Shown: positions 28,303-38,952 of the stretch, piece by piece
How positions within the stretch are numbered: position 1 is the stretch's first letter
Layout of the letters: each line of letters begins with the position of its first letter
Assembly: GCA_020633725.1 (NCBI GenBank)
Contig: JACKDC010000003.1
Location: 248,001 to 312,000 of the forward strand
Source: Candidatus Latescibacterota bacterium
GTDB taxonomy: Bacteria > Krumholzibacteriota > Krumholzibacteriia > JACNKJ01
Direction of reading: 5' to 3'
DNA length: 64,000 nt
Made by a program: the position numbers and the translations under genes
Notes under the pieces: generated by a model
What the model saw: only the letters and a program-made list of their open reading frames with translations
The model's database searches: none
What the model was told of the DNA's origin: nothing

Positions 28303-30260
28303 GGCGTGACCTCGCCGCCCAGCGTCTCCTCGAGGGTCCCGCACTTGAACATGGCCGAGCCGAAGTAGGGATTCTCCGTGCCCTTCGTCTCCTGCACCCA
28401 GTCGGCGCCCGCGTTGTCGAAGGCCATGGGGCAGTGGTAGACGAGCACCGGCGCCCCCTTCGCCCGACCGAAGCGCTTCGCTGCGTCCAGCATGGCGGCG
28501 GTGAGGTCGGGCAGGGCGGCGCGCGCCGCCTCCAGGTCGGCGCGGCCCGCAAGCGCGGCGGCGGCCTCGCGCAGCGGCGCCAGCAGCTCCATCCAGGCGG
28601 CATGGGTGTCGGGCGCCAGCGATTCCATGTCCACGGCCTTCAGCGCCGCGCCCAGGCGGCCGGCGGCCGCGCGGGCGGCGGCGGCGTCATCCCGGCTCAG
28701 CGCCGTGTGGACGTCGAAGTAGGCCCGGTAGACCCCCTCGAGCTGCCCCAGAAAGGCGGCGTCGGTCGAGATGGCCGGTGCACTCTCGCTATACCCTTCC
28801 GGGCTATACCCTTCCGGGTCGGCGCTCATCAGGCTGGGCTTGGCGAGGATCTGCAGCGCGCTGTCGATCTTGAAGTTTCCGCGCACCACCACGCGCTCGC
28901 CCTCGGCGAGCCCCGACTCCACCACGTAGTCGTCGCCCGCGCGCGGGCCGAGCACCACCTCGCGCCCGCCGTAGACGCCCGGGCGGTCCGGATCGGCCAC
29001 GTAGACCACCGCGCGCCGGCCCGTGACGAGCGGCGCCGTGGCGGGAATCACGAGGGGCGGCCGGACGGCGGCGGACTCCTCGCCCACGTAGCCCAGCGAC
29101 TCCACGGGCACGAGCGGCATGCCGCAGACGTCGCAGGTGCCGGGACCGTCCTTGATCACCTCGGGGTGCATGGGGCTGATCCACTTGCCGATCAGGTCGG
29201 CGTCGTAGACCTGGCCCGACGCGGTGAGGCGCGCCTGCACCCGGCCGTGCACGTACATGCCCGGCTTGAGGCGGCCGTCCGGGTTGGCCACATTCACGCG
29301 CAGCCGCACCGTGCGCGAAGGCTCGTCCAGCACCGGATCGATGAAGATGATCCGCCCGCGGAACACCTCGCCCGGCCAGGCCTCGGTCTCGAAGTCCACC
29401 GGCTCGCCGTAGCGCAGCCAGGGCAGGTCGGCCTCGTAGGCCTGCAGGTTCACCCAGACCTGCGAGAGGTCGGCGATGGTGTAGATCGGCGTGCCGGTGT
29501 CGACGTAGTTGCCCTCCACCGCGTTCTTGTGGATCACGATGCCGCCCACCGGCGCGAGGATGGTGACGTGGTCGTCCACCGTCTGCCGCTTCTCCAGCGA
29601 CGCGATCTGCCCGTCGCTGAGCCCGAGCAGGGCGAGCTTGTCGCGCGCGGCGCGCACGGTGGCGTCGGCGCGGCGGCGGGCCTCGGCGGGCTGCTCCACC
29701 CGGGCGGCGGCCAGGGCCTGCAACAGCTCCTCCTGGGCCGCGATGAGCGACGGGCTGTAGAGATCCACCAGGTGGTCGCCCGGCTCCACGCGGATGCCGG
29801 TGAAGTCCACGTAGAGGCGGTCCAGCCGTCCCGGCACCCAGGCCGAGATGCGGCGGATCCGCGTCTCGTCGTACTCCACGTGCCCCACCAGGCGCACCTC
29901 GCGCGCCGCGTAGCGCCGCTCCACCGGCGCGGTGGCCACCTCGGCGAGCTTCTCGGCGCGGGGCGAGAGCTTGATCTCGCGCGGGCCGAGGGCCTCGCCC
30001 CCGTCCTCCTCGCCGACGGGAATCAGATCCATGCCGCAGATGGGGCACTGGCCCGGCCCCAGCTGACGGATCTGCGGATGCATGGAGCAGGTGTACCAGG
30101 TCTCCGCGGCCGGCTTGCCCGCGTCCGCCGTCGCGGCGGGCGCCTGGTCGTGGCCCCCGCCGCGCACGAGCGCGCCCAGCGCGAAGGCGGCGACGAGGAG
30201 GACGAGGAGCATCAGACCCTGGCGGCGAGTCAGGCGCCGCAGCGGTGAACGTGCACTCAT
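28299..30260 (-). CDS. cusB: CusB-type periplasmic adaptor with two heavy-metal-binding domains and DUF3347
   Basis: 653-residue membrane-fusion protein linking pump and outer-membrane channel. Order: N-terminal membrane anchor (~15-35); HMBD 1 (CSMHP...CPICGMDLIPV, 58-82); lipoyl/hairpin and beta-barrel parts (~100-345); a second HMBD (SPMHPEVIKDGPGTCDVCGMPLVPV, 362-386, here described by position); membrane-proximal domain; then a DUF3347-like C-terminus (~505-645, with YHCPMAFDNAGADW and NPYFGSAMFKCG). The second HMBD within the adaptor body is unusual. AAGGA 7 nt upstream; ATGA overlap with the CusC-like gene. Confidence 0.93.
28789..28818 (-). repeat. Two copies of a 15-bp tandem repeat inside the cusB-like gene
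   Basis: CTATACCCTTCCGGG occurs twice in a row, encoding PEGYS-PEGYS in the linker before the DUF3347-like domain. It is in frame and likely to vary in copy number. Confidence 0.8.
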
Positions 30261-31549
30261 GGCGTGGTCCTTGGCGTGGGTTCTCCGGTCAGCTGTTCGA
30301 TGTCCGCCAGCGCGAGGGCCCGATCGGCGCGCGCCCGCTCGAGGTTCAGACGGAACTCGAGCAGCAGGCGCTCGGCGTCCACCAGGCCGTCGAAGCCGGC
30401 GCCGCCGGCGCGGAAGGCCTCCTCCGTGGCGGCCAGGGACTGCCGGGCCTGGGGAATGAGCTCGCCGTCGTAGAGCGCGATCTTGCGCGCGGCGTCGCGG
30501 TGGTCGTAGAGCGCGCTCTCGAGGCGCGCGTCGAGGCGGTTCAGCAGATCCTGCCGGGATGCCTCCGCGGCCAGCCGTCGCGACGCGGCCTCCCGGCGCC
30601 CGGCGGCCACCTTGCCGCGCCAGAGCGGCAGGCTGAGGGCGATGCCCCCCACCACCGGATCCTTGCCGCTGTCGGCCACGTCGGGCATGACGGCGGGATC
30701 CGTGCGGATGCGCTCCACGCTCAGCGTGATCGACGGCCAGCCCGCCTTGCCGGCCAGCGACTCGGCCGCGCGCTGGCGTTCCACCTCGGCGGCCAGGGCC
30801 AGCAGCTCGGGGTGATCCGCGCCCAGCCGCTGGCGGAGGCTGTCGGCGTCCAGCGCGACCTCCATCGCCGGCAGCGCGTCCGGCCAGGGCAGGGGCTCGC
30901 CCTCGGGCCGGCCCAGGCTCGCGTTCAGCGCGGCCGTGAGCGGCCGGCGGCGATCCTCGAGGCCGCGCAGGCGATCCTGCAGCTTGCCCCGTTCCACCTG
31001 GACGCGGATCAGCGTCGAGTAGTCCGCGGCCCCCGTGCGGTAGCGCGAGCGCACGACGCCCTCCAGCCGGTCCAGCAGCGAGACGTTCTCCTCGGTCACC
31101 TGGATCGCGCGGTGCAGGTAGGCCAGCTCGACGTAGGCGCCCTTCACGGCGCGGACGATGCCCCGCCGCACGCCCTCGCGGCGCGCCCCGGCGGCCCGGG
31201 CGCCGGCCGACGCGGCCTCGCCCTGCAGGCCGAGGGTGCCGAACCAGGGCAGTGACTGGCGCAGGCCCAGGCGGTCGCGCTGGGGACCCACGCGCGTCTC
31301 CACCGGGGTGAAGAAGTAGCCGTAGCTGAGCACGGGATCGGGCAGGGCGCCCGCGCCGGCGGCCGCCTCGCGGGCGGCGCTCCAGCGCTGGTCGGCGGCG
31401 GCCAGCTCGGGGCTGTTCGCCTCGGCGAAGGCCAGGTAGTCGTCCAGGGTGGGCGCGTCGGGCAGCGCCGGCTGGGCCGGGGCGGGCGACGCGGCAAGAC
31501 CGAGCAGCAGTGCCGCGGCGGCCCAGCGGCCGCGCTTCAGCCTGTCCAT
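30257..31549 (-). CDS. CusC/TolC-type outer-membrane efflux protein
   Basis: 430 residues: signal peptide (~1-25, ALLLGLAASPAPAQ), then the alternating helices of a TolC-family channel: LDDYLAFAEANSPELAAADQRWSAAREAAAGAGALPDPVLSYGYFFTP and a second repeat half with HPELLALAAEVERQRAAESLAGKAGWPSITLSVE. It forms the outer-membrane duct of the tripartite metal pump. No lipobox Cys, unlike E. coli CusC. GGGAGGG upstream of ATG 31549; the stop overlaps cusB by 4 nt. Confidence 0.92.
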   Translation of the reverse strand: MDRLKRGRWAAAALLLGLAASPAPAQPALPDAPTLDDYLAFAEANSPELAAADQRWSAAREAAAGAGALPDPVLSYGYFFTPVETRVGPQRDRLGLRQSLPWFGTLGLQGEAASAGARAAGARREGVRRGIVRAVKGAYVELAYLHRAIQVTEENVSLLDRLEGVVRSRYRTGAADYSTLIRVQVERGKLQDRLRGLEDRRRPLTAALNASLGRPEGEPLPWPDALPAMEVALDADSLRQRLGADHPELLALAAEVERQRAAESLAGKAGWPSITLSVERIRTDPAVMPDVADSGKDPVVGGIALSLPLWRGKVAAGRREAASRRLAAEASRQDLLNRLDARLESALYDHRDAARKIALYDGELIPQARQSLAATEEAFRAGGAGFDGLVDAERLLLEFRLNLERARADRALALADIEQLTGEPTPRTTP

Positions 31550-31552
31550 CCC

Positions 31553-31954
31553 CTAGCCCTCCCCGTCGGCGGCGTCGGCGTCACGGACCACGATGCGGCC
31601 CTTGAGCATGCCCATGCCGCAGGCGAAGTCGAAGGTGCCGGTCTCGTCCGGCTGGATCTCCACCTCGGTGGTCTCGAAGGCAGGCAGGAAGACGTTGCGG
31701 CCGAAGCCGTCGAGGATCACGCGCTCCGAGCAGGGGTCCTCCTCCTCGCGCTGGAACTCCAGCACAGCCGGCAGCCCGGCGCGCAGCGTGATGACCTCGG
31801 GGTCGTAGCCGCGCTCGACGCGAATGCGCACGCGCTGTACGCCGCCGTCGGCCGTGGCCAACGCGGTCTGCTCGCGCCGGCCGAAGAAGAAGACCGCCGT
31901 GCCGGCGATGAGCGCGAGGCCGGCGATCGTCACGAGGATCTGGAGGGCATCCAT
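31553..31954 (-). CDS. Membrane-anchored cupredoxin-like protein
   Basis: 133 residues: N-terminal transmembrane helix (ILVTIAGLALIAGTAVFFFG), then a cupredoxin-like domain of the EfeO/plastocyanin-like type. It has GYDPEVITLRAGLPAVLEF and the C-terminal FACGMGMLKGRIVV, where the Cys-Gly-Met-Gly-Met cluster, with Cys in the EEDPCSERV loop, is a plausible Cu+ site. It probably carries copper on the periplasmic side between the P-type ATPase and the RND system; this is inference from neighbours. GAGGAG 8 nt upstream; 12 nt after copA. Confidence 0.88.
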   Translation of the reverse strand: MDALQILVTIAGLALIAGTAVFFFGRREQTALATADGGVQRVRIRVERGYDPEVITLRAGLPAVLEFQREEEDPCSERVILDGFGRNVFLPAFETTEVEIQPDETGTFDFACGMGMLKGRIVVRDADAADGEG

Positions 31955-31966
31955 GGCGTCATCTCC

Positions 31967-34267
31967 TCACTGGATGGCCTGGAAACGCTGGAGCCGGAGG
32001 CTGTTGCTCACCACCGACACCGAGGACATGGCCATGGCCGCCGAGGCGATCACCGGCGACAGCACGAGGCCGAAGACGGGGTAGAGCGCGCCCATGGCGA
32101 TGGGCACGCCCAGCACGTTGTAGACGAAGGCCCAGAACAGGTTCTGCTTGATGGTCCGCATCGTGGCGCGGCTGAGCGACAGCGCGCGCAGCGCGGCGCG
32201 CAGATCGCCGTGGACGAGGGTGAGATCCGAGGCCTCCATGGCCACGTCGGTGCCGGTGCCGATGGCGATGCCCAGGTCCGCCTGCGCGAGGGCCGGCGCA
32301 TCGTTGAGGCCGTCGCCGACCATGGCCACCCGCTCGCCCTTCTTCTGCAGTGCGGCGATGTGCGCGGCCTTGTCCGCGGGGAGCAGCTCGGCCTCCACCG
32401 CGTCCGCGCCCACCGCCTTCGCCACGGCCTCGCCGGTGCGCCGGTTGTCGCCGGTGAGCAGGATCACGCGCAGGCCCATGGCGCGCAGCGCGGCCACGGC
32501 GTCCGCCGAACCCTCCTTGAGCGGATCGGCCACGGCCAGCGCGCCCAGGTAGTCCCCGTCGGCGGCCAGGTGCACGACGGTCTGGCCCTCCGCCTCCAGG
32601 GCAGCCGCGCGCTCGCGGCCCCCCCGCAGCGCGGCGGCGTCCACGCCCTCCTCCTCCAGCCAGCTGAGACGGCCGAGGCGCAGCAGGCGGCCCTCCAGGC
32701 GGCCGCTCACGCCCTGACCCACTGCCGCGTCGAAGTCCGCGATCCGGGGCAGGTCGAGCGCGTGCTTCCTGGCCGCGTCGCGGAAGGCCTCCGCGAGCGG
32801 ATGCTCGCTGTCCGCCTCCAGGGCCGCCGCCTGTCGCAGGAGCGCGCCCTCGCTCTGGCCCGCGGCCGGCAGCAGCTGTCGCAGGCGGGGCTTGCCCTCG
32901 GTGAGGGTGCCGGTCTTGTCGAGGACGATCGCGTCCAGATGCTGCGCGCGCTCGAGGCTCTCGCCGCCCTTGATGAGCACGCCCAGCTCCGCGCCGCGCC
33001 CCGTGCCGGCCATGATGGCCGTGGGCGTGGCGAGACCCAGCGCGCAGGGGCAGGCGATGATCAATGTGGTGATGAAGGCCGTCAGCGCGTGCAGGAAGCG
33101 CGGGTCCGGACCGAGGTCGAACCACAGCACGAAGGCCGCCATGGCCAGCATCATGACCACGGGGACGAAGACGCCCGCGATGCGGTCGGCCAGGCGCTGG
33201 ATCGGCGCCTTGGAGCCCTGGGCCTCCTCCACGAGCCGGATGATCTGGGCGAGCATCGTGTCGCGGCCGACCTGGGTCAGCTCCACCTCGATGCTCCCCC
33301 GCTGGTTCAGCGTGGCGCCGACGACCCTGTCCCCCTCGACCTTCTCCACGGGGACGGGCTCGCCGGTGAGCATGGACTCATCCACGAGGGTGCGACCAGC
33401 GACCACGCGGCCGTCGGCGGGGATCTTCTCGCCGGGTCGGACGCGCACGCGGTCCCCGGCCTGGAGCGCATCCACCGGAACGTCGCGCTCGGCGCCGTCC
33501 TCCAGACGGTGGGCGACGCGCGCGGCGAGATCCATGAGCTTGCGCATGGCCGCGGAGCTCTGCCCGCGGGCCCGCGCCTCGAGCAGGCGCCCCAGCAGGA
33601 TCAGCGCGGCGATGATCGCCGCGGTGTCGAAGTAGACGTCCTGCCCTGCGAAGCGGCCCGTGAGCAGCGGGACCAGCGTGGCCACCGCGCTATACGCGAA
33701 GGCCGCGCCGGTGCCCAGGGCCACGAGGGTGTTCATGTCGGCGCGCCGGTGGCGCAGCGCCGCCCAGGCGCCGGTGAAGAACTCGCGGCCGGCCCAGCCG
33801 AGCACGAGGAGCGTCAGGGCGAGCTGGACGAGCCGCAGGCCCGTCTCCGGCAGCGCGCGCAGGCCGGGCAGGTGGCCGGCGAAGCCCAGCAGGAAGACCA
33901 GGGCCGCCGACGGAATCGCCACCGCGAGACGGCGTCTGACGCTCGCCAGCTCCCGGTCGCGCGTGGCCTGCTCGCGATCCCTCTCCTCCACCGCGGGGGC
34001 GTCCGGCGCCGGGATGTCGAGCCCGTAGCCCTGCTCCTCGACGGCGTGCACGAGCGCGTCCTCGCTCACCTTCGCCGGGTCGTAGCGAAGCTGCACCTTC
34101 GAGCTGGCGAAGTTCACGCTCGCCTCGGCCACGCCGGGCACCGCCGCCAGGCTGCGCTCCACGGTCAGAGCGCAGCTGGCGCAGTGCATGCCGGTCACGG
34201 GAAGCTGGCGGAGCTGCAGACCGTCTTCCCGTGCGCGGGGAGTCGCCTTGCTGCCCTGGACGCTCAT
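31967..34267 (-). CDS. copA: Copper-translocating P1B-type ATPase
   Basis: 766 residues. An HMA domain with TGMHCASC (Cys29, Cys32) is followed by eight transmembrane helices. The ion-binding CPC is at 406-408 in IIACPCALG, the phosphorylated Asp450 in DKTGTLTEG, the HP motif SEHPLAEAF, and GDGLNDAPAL. In the last helices FVYNVLGVPIAMG and MAMSSVSVVSNSLRL match the Cu+/Ag+ (1B-1) class. It exports Cu+ from cytoplasm to periplasm. It starts one nucleotide after the stop of the metal-binding protein gene and relies on coupling, as no strong Shine-Dalgarno is visible. Confidence 0.96.
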   Translation of the reverse strand: MSVQGSKATPRAREDGLQLRQLPVTGMHCASCALTVERSLAAVPGVAEASVNFASSKVQLRYDPAKVSEDALVHAVEEQGYGLDIPAPDAPAVEERDREQATRDRELASVRRRLAVAIPSAALVFLLGFAGHLPGLRALPETGLRLVQLALTLLVLGWAGREFFTGAWAALRHRRADMNTLVALGTGAAFAYSAVATLVPLLTGRFAGQDVYFDTAAIIAALILLGRLLEARARGQSSAAMRKLMDLAARVAHRLEDGAERDVPVDALQAGDRVRVRPGEKIPADGRVVAGRTLVDESMLTGEPVPVEKVEGDRVVGATLNQRGSIEVELTQVGRDTMLAQIIRLVEEAQGSKAPIQRLADRIAGVFVPVVMMLAMAAFVLWFDLGPDPRFLHALTAFITTLIIACPCALGLATPTAIMAGTGRGAELGVLIKGGESLERAQHLDAIVLDKTGTLTEGKPRLRQLLPAAGQSEGALLRQAAALEADSEHPLAEAFRDAARKHALDLPRIADFDAAVGQGVSGRLEGRLLRLGRLSWLEEEGVDAAALRGGRERAAALEAEGQTVVHLAADGDYLGALAVADPLKEGSADAVAALRAMGLRVILLTGDNRRTGEAVAKAVGADAVEAELLPADKAAHIAALQKKGERVAMVGDGLNDAPALAQADLGIAIGTGTDVAMEASDLTLVHGDLRAALRALSLSRATMRTIKQNLFWAFVYNVLGVPIAMGALYPVFGLVLSPVIASAAMAMSSVSVVSNSLRLQRFQAIQ

Positions 34268-34268
34268 G

Positions 34269-34760
34269 CTAGTTCTGCTCCGTCGCCGCGTGCGTGGTGG
34301 AGCTCTTCACCGGCTCCTTGTCGGCCTGCTTGGTCGGCACGGGGATGGGCGACAGCTTCATCCCGCAGACGGGGCACTTGTCCTGATCCTTCGCCATGGG
34401 CATGACGATGGGGTCCATCGGGCAGCCCACGAGCTCGGTGGAATCGAGCGCCTTGCGCTGCTCGGCGGTCATGGGCTTCAGGTGCATGCCGCAGATCGGG
34501 CAGTCCTGCGTGGGGTCCGCGCTGACCACCTCGGCGTGCATGGGGCAGGTGTAGAGGCTGTCGGCGGTGTAGACCTTCATCATCGTGGCCTTGGGCATGG
34601 TGCCCTTCTGCATGTCGCCGGACTGCATCTGGCCGTGCTGCATGTGGCCCTTGTTCATGGGCTGCGTGTCGGCTTCGCCCGCGATCACGGGGATCGCCAC
34701 GAGCAGCGCCACGGCGATGGCGGCCAGTCCGAGCAGGGTGAGGGGAGTCTTCGCGCGCAT
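34269..34760 (-). CDS. Exported protein with two heavy-metal-binding (HMBD) domains and Met/His-rich linker
   Basis: 163 residues: signal peptide (~1-27, AIPVIAGEA), a Met/His-rich stretch (MNKGHMQHGQMQSGDMQKG), then two YHS-like HMBD domains: YTCPMHAEV...CPICGMHLKPM (~70-98) and VGCPMDPIVM...CPVCGMKLSPI (~116-143). It probably buffers Cu+/Ag+ in the periplasm. AAAGGAG 6 nt before ATG 34760; a longer frame to 34814 is not supported. It is the first gene after the sigma-54-type promoter at 34811-34825 and so heads the efflux operon. Confidence 0.88.
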   Translation of the reverse strand: MRAKTPLTLLGLAAIAVALLVAIPVIAGEADTQPMNKGHMQHGQMQSGDMQKGTMPKATMMKVYTADSLYTCPMHAEVVSADPTQDCPICGMHLKPMTAEQRKALDSTELVGCPMDPIVMPMAKDQDKCPVCGMKLSPIPVPTKQADKEPVKSSTTHAATEQN

Positions 34761-34810
34761 GGATGTCTCCTTTCGAGTCCCGGCATCCCGCCGGGGTCGT
34801 GGGGGCCACC

Positions 34811-34825
34811 GCATCCGGCGTGCCA
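34811..34825 (-). promoter_or_regulatory. Sigma-54 (-24/-12) promoter of the metal efflux operon
   Basis: Minus strand TGGCACG-CCGG-ATGC (34825 to 34811) matches the consensus TGGCACG-N4-TTGC with one mismatch and exact GG-GC spacing. The start would be near 34800, ~40 nt upstream of ATG 34760. An NtrC-type activator with GAFTGA is encoded immediately upstream. Confidence 0.8.
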
Positions 34826-34877
34826 GCGGGGCGCGAGTGTCAAGCTGTTTTATTTCAATGGATTAAATAGCGTCGTG

Positions 34878-34897
34878 CCCGGGGGAAGGCCCCCGGG
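34878..34897 (-). terminator. Hairpin after the two-component genes
   Basis: CCCGGGGG (34878-34885), AAGG loop, CCCCCGGG (34890-34897): 8-bp perfect GC stem, 37 nt after the regulator stop. No T-tract. It could stop read-through from the regulatory genes into the efflux operon. Confidence 0.45.
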
Positions 34898-34898
34898 A

Positions 34899-34933
34899 TT
34901 GAAAGCCCGTTTCAACGGGATTGAAAGGATCTT

Positions 34934-34937
<4 letters not shown>
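34899..34937 (-). promoter_or_regulatory. Phased half-site array: probable enhancer (UAS) for the NtrC-type regulator
   Basis: Half-sites TTGAAA (34899), TTTCAA (34910), TTGAAA (34921) and TTTCAA (34932) alternate at exactly 11-bp steps, giving three overlapping inverted repeats; the last has 10-bp perfect arms (34918-34927/34931-34940). A further TTTCAA lies at 34853. The array sits ~100-138 bp upstream of the predicted sigma-54 start, the usual enhancer distance, and overlaps the regulator's stop codon. Confidence 0.7.
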
Positions 34938-36264
<1,327 letters not shown>

Positions 36265-36268
<4 letters not shown>

Positions 36269-38079
36269 GGCGTGCCTCCGGGCGCGGGGCCGTCTTCGGG
36301 AATCAGGATGCGGACGCGCGTGCCTTGGCCCTCGTCGGACTCCACCGCGAGACGGCCGCCGTGCAGGTCGACGATCCGCTTCACCACGCTCATGCCCAGG
36401 CCCACGCCCTCCTCGCGCGTCGTGAAGAAGGGGTCGAAGAGCCGCTCGCGCACGGCCGGCGGCATGCCGCGGCCGCGGTCGGTCACCTCGAGCACGAGAC
36501 CGTCCGGATCGCGCGTGAGGCGCAGCTGGACGCGCCCGTCGGCCGGCGCCGCCTGCGCGGCGTTCACCACGAGGTTGACCAGCGCCCGGGCGAGCAACTC
36601 GCGATCGCCGAGGAAGCGCAGAGGCAGCGCGGGCAGCGCGGTCTCCAGGCGCACGCCGCAGTCGGTCAGGGCCGCCGCGCTGGCCTCGTCCACCTGCTGC
36701 GCCAGTTCGGCGGCCACCACCAGGCCCGGCATCGCCGTGACCGGCCGGCTGTAGTCCAGGAGTTCGCCCAGCATGCGCTCGAGCCGCTCACCCTGCTCGC
36801 GGGCGAGGGCGAGCTGCTCGGCCTGCACGGCGTCGAGTTGCGCGCCGCGCGCGAGGCTGGAGAGGTTCATCTTCACGGCGGCCAGCGGATTGCGCATCTC
36901 GTGGACGAGCCCGCCGGCCAGCAACCCCAGCTCCGCCTGCTGCTCGGCGCGGGCCAGCTCGCGTCCGCTGCGCGCCAGCGCCTCGCGGCTGCGGGCGAGG
37001 GCGGCGACCATCTCGGTGAAGCGGTCCCCGAGCCCCCCGATCTCGCCCGGCCCACGGGGTAGCGATGGCACGGCCAGATCCCCGGCGGCCACGCGTTCGC
37101 TGGCCTCGGCCAGCGCCACCAAGGGACGCGAAAGCCGCCGCGACACCGCCACGGCCAGGAGCAGCGCCACCAGCAGCGCCGCCAGGGCCAGCAGGGCGAT
37201 CTGCCGCGCCAGCCGACGCAGGGGCGCGAAGGCCTCGGTCGTGCCGATCTCCGCCATGAGCGCCCACTGCTGGCGGGGCAGCCACTCCCAGGCGCCGAGG
37301 ACGTCCTCGCCCAGCACGCCGCGATAGACCGCGCTGCCGCTGGTCCCCGCGAGCGCGGCGTGCACGCCCACGGTGGGCATCTTGTGCGTGAGCGCGGGCG
37401 GGTGGTGCATGTTGCGCGAGGGCGTGAGCATGGTGCTGTCCGCGCCGACGAGGTAGGTCTCGCCGGTCCGGCCGAGGCCGGTGCTGTCGGCGAGGATCGG
37501 CTGGATGGTCTGCCCGGGGCGCATCACCGCCAGCAGCGCGCCCCAGGGACGTCCGCGAACGCTGATCGGCACGGCCAGGTGCATCACCGGGTCGCCCGCG
37601 GGGTCGAGCGCCACGGGGCCGAGCGCCGGCTCGCCGGTGGCCGCGGCCTCGCGCAGGGAAGGCAGCTGGCCGAGCGCGGCGTGGTCGGGTCGCGTGGCGC
37701 CGGCCTGCGCGACGACGTCGCCCGCCGCGTCCAGCAGCAGGCAGCGGCGATAGGCGCCCTGGCGGCTGAGCAGCAGCTCCAGACGCGCGCGCAGGGCGGC
37801 GCTGTCGGCGGGGGCGCGGGCGAGCTGCTCCTCGACGAGCGTGTCGAGCAGACGCATGTCGGCGAGGCGCTCGTCGAACCAGCTCTCGAGACGCGCCCGG
37901 CGCTCCCGCGCCACCCCCCGCATGTGCGCCATGGCCTCGGCCTCGAGGGCCTGACGCGCGCGCACGTAGGCGAGCGCGCCCACGGCCGCGGCGGTGAGCA
38001 GGCTGAGCACGGCGAGGGACAGGAAGAGGCGCCAGCCGAAGGCGCCGAGGAAGGGCGTTGGCCGGGGCGGGGACGCCAC
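36265..38079 (-). CDS. Membrane sensor histidine kinase (Cache-HAMP type)
   Basis: 604 residues: TM1 (~16-38), an extracytoplasmic Cache-like sensor (~40-290, with GETYLVGADSTMLTPSR), TM2 (~292-314), HAMP (~315-368), H-box HEMRNPLAAVK with phospho-His393, N-box VNLVVNAAQAAP, and G-boxes DRGRGMPP and GVGLGMSVV. It senses a periplasmic signal, presumably metal given the neighbours, and phosphorylates the NtrC-type regulator encoded next. The TLT-HK and NMHHPPALTHKMP stretch holds His/Met residues that could bind metal. The GTG start has GAGG 8 nt upstream. Confidence 0.93.
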
Positions 38080-38082
38080 CGG

Positions 38083-38523
38083 CTAGGCCTCGTTCCCCAG
38101 GGCCTGCAGCACGCGCGCGAGGCGCTCGTTCACCTGCGCGGCGATGGGACCGAGCGCGGGGTTCTCGATCACGCCCATGAGGCTGGCGATGTCCATGATC
38201 CCGATGCGGGTGTGAACGCTGCGGCTGGACTCGGTCGGGTCGGGCGGCAGTTCGCGCAGGGTGACGTTGCAGGGCAGCAGCAGGCCAATGTCCGTCTCGG
38301 CCACCATCGCCCCGTGGGCCAGGGGCGGATTGCAGGCGCCGAGGATGACCTGCGCGGGCACCTCCTCGCCGAGCTTCGCGCGCAGGGTGGCCTGCACGTC
38401 GATCTCGGTGAGGATGCCGAAGCCCTCGGCCTTCAGCGCCGCCTCGGCGCGCGGGCGCCAGTCGGCCACGCTGCCGGGCAGGTCGAGGAAGAGACCGTAG
38501 CTGTTGCGGGTGGTGGTGGTCAT
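38083..38523 (-). CDS. DUF302 family protein
   Basis: 146 residues matching DUF302: N-terminal strand YGLFLDLPGSVADWRPRAEAALKAEGFGILTEIDVQATLRAKLG, then VILGACNPPLAHGAMVAETDIGLLLPCNVTLRE, the usual 'acNP..A...l..ep..g..lPCnv' core with Cys residues. The family often neighbours metal-resistance or sulfur genes; function unsettled. AAGGAG 5 nt before ATG 38523. It lies 3 nt ahead of the kinase gene in the regulatory operon. Confidence 0.9.
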   Translation of the reverse strand: MTTTTRNSYGLFLDLPGSVADWRPRAEAALKAEGFGILTEIDVQATLRAKLGEEVPAQVILGACNPPLAHGAMVAETDIGLLLPCNVTLRELPPDPTESSRSVHTRIGIMDIASLMGVIENPALGPIAAQVNERLARVLQALGNEA

Positions 38524-38579
38524 CGTCGCTCCTTGTCGCGCCGCCGGCGCTATCGACCGTAGAAGTCGATGCGGCAGCC

Positions 38580-38864
38580 TCAGCCGTCCCACATGCGATC
38601 GTAGTCGTCCAGGCGCCGGGCGATGAAGTCCTCGGCCGCCTCGCGCGCGGGCCAGGCCCGCAGGAGGATCTCGCCCTGGTTGCTCGTCTCCTCCACCAGC
38701 CAGCGTTCCCCGCAGCTGAAGAGCCGCACCGGCGCGCCGCCAAGGACGGGCTCCTCGCGCAGCAGCGCGCAGCCTTCGCGGAGGGTGGATTGCGCGGCCG
38801 GGTCGACGAGCCGGGGGTTGCCGGTGTCGTCGAGCTGGGCGAGCAGGGTGTCGAGGGCGCTCAT
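38580..38864 (-). CDS. Small hypothetical protein heading the regulatory operon
   Basis: 94 residues, soluble, no signal. It has helical segments with LVDPAAQSTLREGCALLREE and a strand-rich GAPVRLFSCGERWLVEETSNQGEILLRAW, ending in a helix (AAEDFIARRLDDYDRMWDG). Not recognised. Two cysteines (GCALL, FSCGE) might bind metal. GGAGGA 8 nt before ATG 38864 supports it. The palindrome at 38907-38924 lies ~45 nt upstream. Confidence 0.7.
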   Translation of the reverse strand: MSALDTLLAQLDDTGNPRLVDPAAQSTLREGCALLREEPVLGGAPVRLFSCGERWLVEETSNQGEILLRAWPAREAAEDFIARRLDDYDRMWDG

Positions 38865-38906
38865 GGTCGGGTTCCTCCGAGCGGCAGCCTAGCGGATCGC
38901 GGCCGC

Positions 38907-38924
38907 TTTGTACACGTGTACAAA
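38907..38924. promoter_or_regulatory. Perfect palindrome containing a CopY/BlaI-like box
   Basis: TTTGTACACGTGTACAAA, an 18-bp perfect palindrome, contains TACA-CG-TGTA, the TACAnnTGTA core of CopY/BlaI operators. On the minus strand TGTACA could act as a weak -35, 17 bp from TAGGCT, so the site would overlap the promoter of the regulatory operon. The 12-bp core recurs at 45725-45736. Confidence 0.55.
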
Positions 38925-38952
38925 ACGGCGGCGCGGGGTTCCCGGCAAGGGA

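Noticed and set aside
34838..34843. TTGACA on the minus strand upstream of the efflux operon, as a sigma-70 -35
   Set aside because: No acceptable -10 at 16-18 bp; the -24/-12 match beside it explains the region better.
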